From: CALCMJ01 sp964475415
GTDB lineage: Bacteria > Bacteroidota > Bacteroidia > Chitinophagales > Saprospiraceae
Length of the DNA stretch: 22,422 nucleotides
Direction: 5' to 3'
Assembly: GCA_964475415.1 (NCBI GenBank)
Contig: CAYYWZ010000066.1
Location: 1 to 22,422 of the forward strand
The notes under the pieces are model-generated. The model was not told where the DNA came from, ran no database searches, and saw only the letters and a list, made by a program, of their open reading frames with translations. Positions 7,729-14,471 of this stretch are shown piece by piece. The translations under genes were made by a program, and so were the position numbers. Positions within the stretch are counted from its first letter, which is position 1; every line of letters starts with the position of its first letter.

Positions 7729-10700
7729 CTATTGGTCTAGATAGTTCTTCTCAAAGAATGGTCTGTAGTTTTCTGCTGTTCTCTGTTTTACAATCTCTCT
7801 AAAGTTTCTTTGTGTAACCGTGTACAGGTCGAAGGTAAATTGCTCATTAGTTACAAATTCTTTAGCCTGCTTCATAGCAAGATCGTGATAAGACATAGCC
7901 TTCTCTTTGTTATCAAACTTCCTAACAAGCACTATTTGAGTTTTGTCTTCTATGTTGAGATAGGTTGTCGTAATCCTCAGCTTGCTAGTCTTGTGATATT
8001 TCTTATTGTAATCATTGATAGAAACTTTTACATCACTAAGTTCTTTTTCGCTAAGATCATATAGTACTACGATAGCGTAATGAAGCTTGGTATCTTCGAC
8101 CTTAAACTTATCCATCTTTTCATCCTGTACCAGCTCACTATTGAAGGCATCTTTATTGCCACCTAAGAATCTTAAGATCTCATTAGCTCTCGTTTTTTCT
8201 GGAGTGTTAGGATACTTAGTTGATACATCCTTCAGGGCTAAGATATACTTGTCTTTTCCTTCTAGACTTCCTATACACATAGCATTGAGCAGTTCGAACT
8301 TAGCCTTATATATGTTTTCTTCAGCGATAACTTGATCTACCTGATCTATTTTTTGCTTTGCCTCAGCATATTGACTCTGCTGGAATAACTGGTATGTTGC
8401 CTTATAGTAGTCTTCTAGCTTATTGTCATCAGCCACTAGGTTTTCAACATAAGACGGATCATTGATAAGCTTTGCATAATCAGAATCTGGGTCAGCTTCT
8501 TGGATTAGTTTAGCATACTTAGCTGCCTGACTAGAATTGCCTAGATCCTTATAAGATAGATATAGATAATAGTAAGCGTCTACCTTGTTCTCATAGTCGG
8601 GAAATCTAGTAATCAGATCTTCTAGTGTTTCTATTGACTTTTCGTAGTTTGACAAATTGTTTCTAAAATCTACGCCAAGATTAAACATGGCTTCTGCAAG
8701 TATAGATTCTGCTATTTTTTTATCGGCAGGAGTCTTAGGTACCGAACCTAATAGTGCTGCTATTTCCTCATCACTATTATCTTCTACCTCTACTTCTTCT
8801 TCCTCGTCATTATCATCGTAGTTGTTGATTCCTCCATCCTTTGCTGATCTTCTCCAGTTATCTTCTAAGGGTCTATCTCCCCATTTTCTTTTGAACTCTC
8901 TATCCCCCTGACTCACAGCAACTGGATTATAAGCGAAGAAATTACTTCTCGCACCACCTACCGTTCTATTTCCTGTAGATCTTTTTGGTCTTGTCACTAC
9001 AGCAGTTGCCTCGGCTCCGTTTTCCTCAGCAATAGCTCTTTGTTCAAGTATTTTTTCTGCTATAGCCCTCAGTTCTGCATCGCTCATCGTAGACAGTCTG
9101 AGCATAGAATCTTGTTGCTCTATAATCTGTATATTATCAGCTATACTTTTAAGATTACGTGATCTATTTTCTACTTCTATATAACGTTCATCCACCTTGG
9201 CTATAACCTGTAAGGTAGAGTCATAGTAACTGCTAGAAGGAACATAGTTTTCTTTATTATAGAACAGGCTGGCTAGTTTATGGTATATGTTGACCTGTCT
9301 ACCTTGGTCACCATCTTGTTGTGCCAGAGATTTCTGGAAGTAATCTATAGCCGAAGCTATTTTGTTATTATCGAGCTCTATATCTCCAAGCACATAAAAT
9401 ATTTGGCCTAGATATTCTGCATTTTTAGCTTCATTTAGCATTTTTTCTAGCTTCTTGATGACAGCCTCATCAGAAATTTTTCCGGTCTTATTAGATAACT
9501 GTATTTCTTTTAGTTCGGCATTGAAGGCCATCTCATAGGAAGGCTTAAGATCTTTACTTTTTGCAAACGATCTTAGTGCTTGCTCGTTATCGCCATTACG
9601 CTCATATATCTGACCAAGTATATAGGCATAACGTGCTTGCTTCTTTTTGTCTTTCGTTTCTACGATAGCACGCTCTAGAGCTGGAACAGCTTTTTCGTAA
9701 TCTTTCTGTGTGATGTATAAGTGTGCATACGCCGCAGGTATTTCACTTGCAACATTTTCATACATGTTAGGTTCTTCCTCTAGTGTTCTCAGCACATACT
9801 CTGAAGAGAATTTGTTATCTCTTTCTGCATAAGTTTTCGCTAGCCATAAAAGACCTTCATAGTAAGCAGGTTTATGTTTTAGAAATCCTGATGGCGGTTT
9901 AGGTTTATTTGCGTTTTCTCTTTCTCTTTTCTTTTTTGCCTTGGCAGCAGCTTCTTCTTCCTCCTCTTTAGCTATTCTCTCTGCTTTGGCTTTTTCTGCG
10001 GCAGCTTTCTCCTCAGCTATTTCTGCATCAGTCTTTACTTCTGTTTTTGTTTCTTCCTCTATAGTATTTGTCTCTTCTTCCTTCTTTTCTCTTCCTTCAT
10101 TCTTTGCTGCTCTGAATGCATCTAGCTCAGCTTGTTTTGCATCGAGTTTTGATTGGACAGTTTTTTCCGCTGAACTCCTGTTATCTGCTTTCGGATCTTT
10201 CTTAGGTATTCTCTTTTTCTTTTTTCTCGCTTTTTTGATCGCTTCTTTTTCCTTGTCCTTCCGCTTTTTCTCTTCCTTTCTAAGCTTTTCTTTTAGACTT
10301 TTTATTTGATCCTTAAGTTTAGCTTCTTTTTTCTTGCTTTCCTCCCTTGCTTTTTTCTCCTCCTTTTTAGTCTCTTTCCTTTCTTTTGCTTTTTCCTCTC
10401 TAGCCTTGTCGCGTTCTTCCTTTTCTATTTCTTTCTCTTTTTTGGTTTCTTTTCGTTCTTCATCTCTAACCTTCTTTTTTTCCTTACTAGATTTTTTCCT
10501 GTTTTTTTCGTAATTCCCGCTGTAAGGATTCAGTGGATCGAATTCTTCCTGAAAAAATCTAAAAGTCTCTTCAGCAGATTCATAATCTTGTTTGAGGTAT
10601 TGTGCTTTTCCCAGGAGAAGATAGCAGTCATCTACCCATTTACTAGGTCGGTGTAAGGTAACCACTGTAGATACTTTCTCGATGGCTATATCTAGATTAG

Positions 10701-10956
10701 GGGCAACCACCTGAGGGTTATCTCCCTGATAAGCGTATACATTCAATAATTCGTTGTAATTATCTTGGTTACCACTTTCTAGCGTAACGATACTCTCTTT
10801 GAGAATTTCGTTGGCATTGAAGTAGCCATTATACTTAGCTGTAGTGTTGTGATAGAAGCGCCCTAGCTTAGAAACTTCACCCTTTTTCTTCGTGGTAGAA
10901 CAGCCAGAAGCCAGGAAAATTATCACTACATATAGTACCAATCTGCTCAATCTCAT
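7729..10956 (-). CDS. sprE: Gliding-motility / T9SS lipoprotein SprE (PorW)
   Basis: SprE/PorW is an outer-membrane-associated lipoprotein needed for type IX secretion and, in gliders, for SprB-type surface adhesin function. The 1075-residue product has a lipoprotein signal (MRLSRLVLYVV..LASGC, lipidated Cys19). The conserved FYHNTTAKYNGYFNANE block follows (about 34-50), then a first TPR (WVDDCYLLLGKAQYLKQDY), the family hallmarks. Between about residues 150 and 345 lies a very long Lys/Glu/Arg-rich, coiled-coil-like insertion. TPR repeats continue from about 370 to 640, a low-complexity acidic stretch sits near 720, and more TPRs run to about 900, followed by two strand-rich C-terminal segments. 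It is longer than I would expect for the family, largely because of the charged insertion. The pentapeptide gene follows 9 bp downstream, and the M23 gene is divergent. Confidence 0.88.
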   Translation of the reverse strand: MRLSRLVLYVVIIFLASGCSTTKKKGEVSKLGRFYHNTTAKYNGYFNANEILKESIVTLESGNQDNYNELLNVYAYQGDNPQVVAPNLDIAIEKVSTVVTLHRPSKWVDDCYLLLGKAQYLKQDYESAEETFRFFQEEFDPLNPYSGNYEKNRKKSSKEKKKVRDEERKETKKEKEIEKEERDKAREEKAKERKETKKEEKKAREESKKKEAKLKDQIKSLKEKLRKEEKKRKDKEKEAIKKARKKKKRIPKKDPKADNRSSAEKTVQSKLDAKQAELDAFRAAKNEGREKKEEETNTIEEETKTEVKTDAEIAEEKAAAEKAKAERIAKEEEEEAAAKAKKKRERENANKPKPPSGFLKHKPAYYEGLLWLAKTYAERDNKFSSEYVLRTLEEEPNMYENVASEIPAAYAHLYITQKDYEKAVPALERAIVETKDKKKQARYAYILGQIYERNGDNEQALRSFAKSKDLKPSYEMAFNAELKEIQLSNKTGKISDEAVIKKLEKMLNEAKNAEYLGQIFYVLGDIELDNNKIASAIDYFQKSLAQQDGDQGRQVNIYHKLASLFYNKENYVPSSSYYDSTLQVIAKVDERYIEVENRSRNLKSIADNIQIIEQQDSMLRLSTMSDAELRAIAEKILEQRAIAEENGAEATAVVTRPKRSTGNRTVGGARSNFFAYNPVAVSQGDREFKRKWGDRPLEDNWRRSAKDGGINNYDDNDEEEEVEVEDNSDEEIAALLGSVPKTPADKKIAESILAEAMFNLGVDFRNNLSNYEKSIETLEDLITRFPDYENKVDAYYYLYLSYKDLGNSSQAAKYAKLIQEADPDSDYAKLINDPSYVENLVADDNKLEDYYKATYQLFQQSQYAEAKQKIDQVDQVIAEENIYKAKFELLNAMCIGSLEGKDKYILALKDVSTKYPNTPEKTRANEILRFLGGNKDAFNSELVQDEKMDKFKVEDTKLHYAIVVLYDLSEKELSDVKVSINDYNKKYHKTSKLRITTTYLNIEDKTQIVLVRKFDNKEKAMSYHDLAMKQAKEFVTNEQFTFDLYTVTQRNFREIVKQRTAENYRPFFEKNYLDQ

Positions 10957-11043
10957 ATCTTTTATTAAATAATCCTCTATTTTATTGCAAGTTTACTGCT
11001 TTATTAGGCAATTTTGTAACCAATTTATATAACTAAAAACAAA

Positions 11044-11063
11044 GGATATTATTATCAATATCC
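11044..11063. repeat. Inverted repeat in the M23 leader
   Basis: GGATATT (11044-11050) and AATATCC (11057-11063) are perfect 7-bp arms around a 6-bp spacer, 14 bp before the M23 ATG in the 121-bp region between the divergent sprE and M23 genes. It could be an operator or an mRNA hairpin near the ribosome-binding region. There is no T run, so it is not a terminator. Confidence 0.4.
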
Positions 11064-11077
11064 ATAATTATTCTTCT

Positions 11078-11893
11078 ATGGATGAAGGATTGCAAAATAA
11101 GAGCCAATTTCGGGAAAAATTAAGGAATAAGTTCCGTCTAGTCATCATGAATGATGAAACTTTCCAAGAAATGAAGTCTTTTCGACTCTCATTACTTAAC
11201 ATTTATACGCTTTTGAGCGTAGTTTTGGTGCTTTTGAGTATTTTTATCATCTCTTTTATCATTTTTACACCCATAAAAAAATTAATTCCTGGATATGGAG
11301 AAGTGGAAAATAATTCGATATTTCTCGAATTAAATGAAAAAATAGTGGATTTAGAAACACACATCAATGATCAGGCGATATATATTAATGGTGTGCAAAA
11401 TCTGCTCAGTGGGGTAGATGTAGACCCAGATCAAAAGAAATCCAGCTCGGAGATAATGCCGAAACCACTCCAGAACAATCTAAACCTGACAGAAAAAGAA
11501 AGTGAATCTGTTCATAAACTAGATCAGTTGTTTTTTGTTAGTCCACTTTACGGAAGTATTTCAGCTGGCTTTATGATAGATAAGAAGCATTTCGGAGTAG
11601 ACATATTGGCTCCGGCAAATACACCAGTAAAGTCGATCATGGATGGAGTGATCATCGCTTCGGATTGGTCGCTAGAAACAGGAAATACCATCAGTGTGCA
11701 ACACGCCAATAATATTATTTCGGTGTATAAGCACAATTCAGTCTTGTTAAAAGAAACGGGAAATAGAGTAAAAGCAGGAGAGGCATTAGCCATAATAGGA
11801 AATACAGGAACCTTATCTGACGGACCACATTTACATTTCGAACTATGGTTCGATAGACGTCCTGTAGATCCTGAAGAATATATTACATTTTAA
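11078..11893 (+). CDS. Membrane-anchored M23 family metallopeptidase
   Basis: This is a predicted zinc endopeptidase acting on peptidoglycan cross-links in the periplasm. The 271-residue protein has a short cytoplasmic N-terminus (FRLVIMNDETFQE is typical of a Bacteroidota M23 subgroup), one transmembrane helix (about 44-63), a coiled-coil linker (about 78-110), then a LytM domain (about 152-271). All metal and catalytic positions are present: His171 and Asp175 in HFGVD, His219, and His251/His253 in GPHLHFE. It should therefore be an active enzyme rather than a degenerate LytM factor. The HAD phosphatase gene follows 11 bp downstream. It is divergent from sprE. The ATG at 11078 keeps the subgroup N-terminal motif. 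Confidence 0.9.
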   Translation: MDEGLQNKSQFREKLRNKFRLVIMNDETFQEMKSFRLSLLNIYTLLSVVLVLLSIFIISFIIFTPIKKLIPGYGEVENNSIFLELNEKIVDLETHINDQAIYINGVQNLLSGVDVDPDQKKSSSEIMPKPLQNNLNLTEKESESVHKLDQLFFVSPLYGSISAGFMIDKKHFGVDILAPANTPVKSIMDGVIIASDWSLETGNTISVQHANNIISVYKHNSVLLKETGNRVKAGEALAIIGNTGTLSDGPHLHFELWFDRRPVDPEEYITF

Positions 11894-11904
11894 TTTACAA
11901 AAAT

Positions 11905-12330
11905 ATGGAAAACCATAGTCTAAAAGAACTTAAAGGGGAAGATGGAAAAGCACTTAGCCCGATACTTCCGGAAGAGGTAAAAAATTATCTTATCGATATT
12001 GATGGAACGATCTGCGACGATATTCCCAACGAAGAGCCAGAGAGAATGGCCACTGCTGAAGTTTATCCCGATGCATTGGAGATACTTAACAAGTGGTATG
12101 ATGAGGGACATATCATAACTTTCTTTACCTCTCGCACGGAATCTCATAGAGCGGTTACGGAGGAATGGTTAGCGAAGTATGGTTTCAAATATCACGGCAT
12201 GTTGATGGGCAAACCTCGAGGTGGAAATTATCATTGGATAGATAACCACATGGTTAGAGCGACAAGATTCAAGGGTAAGTTTACCGATCTTATCATGGCC
12301 GAAAAATCTATAGAAGTTTTCAAAGACTAG
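11905..12330 (+). CDS. Small HAD-superfamily hydrolase
   Basis: The 141-residue cytosolic protein carries all HAD phosphatase motifs: motif I DIDGT with nucleophile Asp31 and Asp33, motif II Ser/Thr in FTSRT (about 74-78), Lys103 in GKPRGG, and Asp113 in WIDNHMV as the Mg ligand. It lacks a large cap domain. Relatives in Bacteroidota are often labelled phosphoheptose isomerase or polynucleotide-kinase-like phosphatase, but the sequence supports only a small C0-type HAD phosphatase of unknown substrate. It begins 11 bp after the M23 stop, so the two are probably one transcript. After it the gene-free repeat region begins. Confidence 0.85.
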   Translation: MENHSLKELKGEDGKALSPILPEEVKNYLIDIDGTICDDIPNEEPERMATAEVYPDALEILNKWYDEGHIITFFTSRTESHRAVTEEWLAKYGFKYHGMLMGKPRGGNYHWIDNHMVRATRFKGKFTDLIMAEKSIEVFKD

Positions 12331-12360
12331 AAATCTGCTTTCTTATTTATAGTATTTTGG

Positions 12361-12553
12361 GCGTCACCCATGCTTGCCTGCCAAAGCTTTAGCACAGGCA
12401 GGCTCATTCACTATTGCCTTTCCCACACGCATGCCAGCGCGGAGCTATACTAGTGCTTTGCACAAGGGTCGGGCCATCCGGTACTCCACTTTGTTTCGGT
12501 ACTACGTACAGCGCCTTCATTTCATTGCAGCACTTACCTACTACCCCTGACGC
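12361..12553. repeat. Putative Bacteroidota intergenic repeat element
   Basis: This 193-bp block is clearly richer in G+C than its surroundings and bounded by short inverted ends GCGTCA (12361-12366) and TGACGC (12548-12553). Inside are a 7-bp perfect stem GCCTGCC/GGCAGGC (12376-12382, 12397-12403) with an AAAGCTTT loop palindrome, and a CGGTACT direct repeat (12479-12485, 12497-12503). Its layout (GGGCGT..CCC start, GGGCCATCC centre, CCCTGACGC end) resembles repeat elements I associate with Bacteroidota genomes; that resemblance is from memory. No reading frame of note crosses it. Confidence 0.5.
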
Positions 12554-12850
12554 GAGGTATTCCTAAGATGCATATGATACACATGATAAATTATATTTCC
12601 AATTCAATCCCAAAGGGGTTCGACAAAACAACTAGGGGCAGCGCCCCTAGCTTAAATTATCTACTAACCCTTAGCACTGTAAGAGCGAAACATCTAGATG
12701 ATCATAAATGGACCAAGAAAGAAAAGATATATCGCTCCTCTAGAGCTAGAAAATTATAGATACTATTTTCTATTCACAAGTTGCTCCTACGGAGCTTAAT
12801 GTCATAATCAAGTAATCAAGAAAATCCCTCTAACCAAGGTTCAGAAAAAA
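12554..12850. repeat. Palindrome-rich gene-free stretch
   Basis: Several compact hairpins follow one another: CCAAAGG (12610-12616); CTAGGGGC/GCCCCTAG (12632-12639, 12643-12650), an 8-bp perfect stem with a 3-nt loop; GCTC/GAGC (12734-12746); and GCTCC-TAC-GGAGC (12783-12795). The pattern is that of REP-like palindromic units. A 63-codon frame crosses it (12568-12759), but its translation is mostly the palindromes and looks non-coding. Confidence 0.45.
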
Positions 12851-12856
12851 AAGTTC

Positions 12857-12911
12857 AACTAAAAAATTAGTTAATAACTAACTAAATAGTTGTATAACTA
12901 AAAATTTAGTT
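12857..12911. promoter_or_regulatory. Triple palindromic operator, probable BlaI-type binding sites
   Basis: Three 16-bp palindromic sites stand in tandem: AACTAAAAAATTAGTT (12857-12872), AACTAACTAAATAGTT (12876-12891, one mismatch in the arms, also containing the tighter AACTA-AA-TAGTT at 12880-12891) and AACTAAAAATTTAGTT (12896-12911, extendable to 9-bp arms). Start-to-start spacing is 19 and 20 bp, nearly two helical turns, so dimers would bind one face of the DNA. The last site ends 12 bp before the ATG of the TPR gene, the first gene of an operon encoding a BlaI/MecI repressor. BlaI/MecI proteins are known to autoregulate through dyad operators. Assignment to this repressor is inference from location and symmetry. 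Confidence 0.7.
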
Positions 12912-12923
12912 ATACATTGGAGT

Positions 12924-14084
12924 ATGTTGATAGAGAAGGTAGTCATACTGTTAGTTTTTTTGATGATGGGATCACCTGCTATTGCTCAGACTAGCACAGT
13001 AGATTCTCTGGTAGCTATTGGCTTACAAGAAGAGGCTGTAGACCTGCTTTTGCAACAATACAATCGAGATACAAGTGACTATTCATTGTTAGAAGAACTT
13101 GCACAGATAGAATATAATAGAGGAAATTTCAAGACAGCGAAAAAACATTTACATCATATTCTCACTATACCCGGCGATAGTATATCAGCAATAAAAAAAC
13201 TAGCTAATATCTACGAGCTAGAGGAAAATGCAGGTAGGGCTATAAAGTATAATCTCTTACTGATTCAAACTTATCCAGACAATGGCGTATATTATAGAAA
13301 GGTTGCTAAGCAATACAGAACAGCTGGAGAACCTACTGGAGCACTGAGTTATTACAAGCAGGCGTATGACAAGAATGATCTTGACTTTTTTACGATAAAG
13401 GGTTTATCCGAATTATTCTTGGATCTAGATATGCTAGACCAAGCTGATACAATTCTTACTATGGCTATCCAGCAGGATTCTATGAACATTGCTTTTAACC
13501 TTCTTATGGCAAGAACAAAATATAAGCTTAAGGATTACGAAAACACTTGTAATACCTTAGACCGAATTAGGGGTAGGTATGACTTTAATAATTATTATAG
13601 TAAGATGATGGGCTATAGTTTGATGCAGATAGATTCTACTGATAAGGCAATAGTGTGGCTAGAAAAATCACTAGTCAATGAAGGTAATCCAGAAGCAGCA
13701 CATTACTATCTTTCCGAAGCTTATGATATAAAAGGCGAAGATGAGATTGCAATACATCATTTAGAAAAAGCTATAAAGGCAGGCACCTCTGATAACTTAT
13801 CTAAGTATCATAGGAATTTGGCTAAGAAATATGATGACCAAAAAAACCTCAAAAAAGCCATTCCTCATTATGAGGAAGCGTATAAATATGGAAAAGATCC
13901 AAGGATGTTATTTTATCTAGCTAGAGCTTATGATGCCTATTTTGAAGATAAGTCTGTAGCCATAAGATATTACGAGAGGTATATAAAGTCCGATGATACA
14001 GTAGAAGAATACAAGTCTTATGCAAGAGATCGACGAATCTATCTCAAGGAACAAAACCACTTAAGAAACGTATCAAACAATTAG
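12924..14084 (+). CDS. Exported TPR protein, first gene of BlaI/M56 operon
   Basis: The 386-residue protein has a signal peptide (MLIEKVVILLVFLMMGSPAIA, cleavage probably after Ala21) and is otherwise helical TPR repeats from about residue 28 to 375, with good matches such as LAQIEYNRGNFKTAKKHL and YKQAYDKNDL..FTIKGLSELFLDL. No lipobox is present, so a soluble periplasmic scaffold is likely. It starts 12 bp after the last palindromic operator, and the repressor gene follows after 9 bp, so it should be repressor-controlled. Placement with a BlaR1-like sensor suggests it may present a partner or ligand to the sensor; that is inference. The ATG at 12924 is the only start giving the signal peptide. 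Confidence 0.85.
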   Translation: MLIEKVVILLVFLMMGSPAIAQTSTVDSLVAIGLQEEAVDLLLQQYNRDTSDYSLLEELAQIEYNRGNFKTAKKHLHHILTIPGDSISAIKKLANIYELEENAGRAIKYNLLLIQTYPDNGVYYRKVAKQYRTAGEPTGALSYYKQAYDKNDLDFFTIKGLSELFLDLDMLDQADTILTMAIQQDSMNIAFNLLMARTKYKLKDYENTCNTLDRIRGRYDFNNYYSKMMGYSLMQIDSTDKAIVWLEKSLVNEGNPEAAHYYLSEAYDIKGEDEIAIHHLEKAIKAGTSDNLSKYHRNLAKKYDDQKNLKKAIPHYEEAYKYGKDPRMLFYLARAYDAYFEDKSVAIRYYERYIKSDDTVEEYKSYARDRRIYLKEQNHLRNVSNN

Positions 14085-14093
14085 ATAAAAAAA

Positions 14094-14471
14094 ATGAAGA
14101 AGGATATGACGACTAAATTGACCAAAGCGGAGGAAGAAATTATGCAAATGTTCTGGACCCAAGGTCCCAGTACGGTAAGCCAACTGATAGAAAAAATGGA
14201 AGACCCTAAACCTCCTCATTCCACCATTTCTTCTTTTGTACGCATCTTAGAGAAGAAAGGCTTTCTAGATCATAAGACCTATGGCAGAACGTATGAGTAT
14301 TTTCCCATTATAGAAAAAAAATCCTACAGCAAGTTTTCTCTAAAAAACTTAGTGAGTAATTACTTCGAAGGATCTATGAACGAGATGGTATCATTTCTTG
14401 TCGAAGAAAATGATCTAAGCCTTACAGAGTTATCAAAAATTATTGACCAACTAGAAAATAAAAAATCATGA
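14094..14471 (+). CDS. BlaI/MecI/CopY family transcriptional repressor
   Basis: The 125-residue protein is a winged-helix repressor of the family length. The N-terminal part reads LTKAEEEIMQMFWTQGPSTV (9-28, the usual E-x-x-IM-x-x-xW-x-x-G-x-x-TV pattern). A recognition helix follows (HSTISSFVRILEKKGFL, 42-58) with wing GRTYEYFPI (64-72), then a helical dimerisation tail. In characterised systems such repressors bind dyad operators and are inactivated by proteolysis set off by a partner BlaR1/MecR1 membrane protease. The M56 gene starts inside its stop (ATGA, 4-bp overlap), indicating translational coupling and functional partnership. MTTKLT at codon 5 is an alternative start. Its own operator is probably the triple palindrome at 12857-12911. 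Confidence 0.92.
   Translation: MKKDMTTKLTKAEEEIMQMFWTQGPSTVSQLIEKMEDPKPPHSTISSFVRILEKKGFLDHKTYGRTYEYFPIIEKKSYSKFSLKNLVSNYFEGSMNEMVSFLVEENDLSLTELSKIIDQLENKKS

Noticed and set aside
9941..10656. Two plus-strand frames antisense to sprE
   Set aside because: They are the complement of the Lys/Glu-rich low-complexity region, giving Ser/Phe/Leu-rich strings; SprE is clearly the real gene.
12568..12759. 63-codon frame between the HAD and TPR genes
   Set aside because: It reads through palindromic repeats (CTAGGGGC..GCCCCTAG) and its translation has no protein-like pattern.
12257..12923. CRISPR array in the repeat-rich block
   Set aside because: The repeats are different palindromes of unequal length and spacing, without a constant direct repeat or cas genes.
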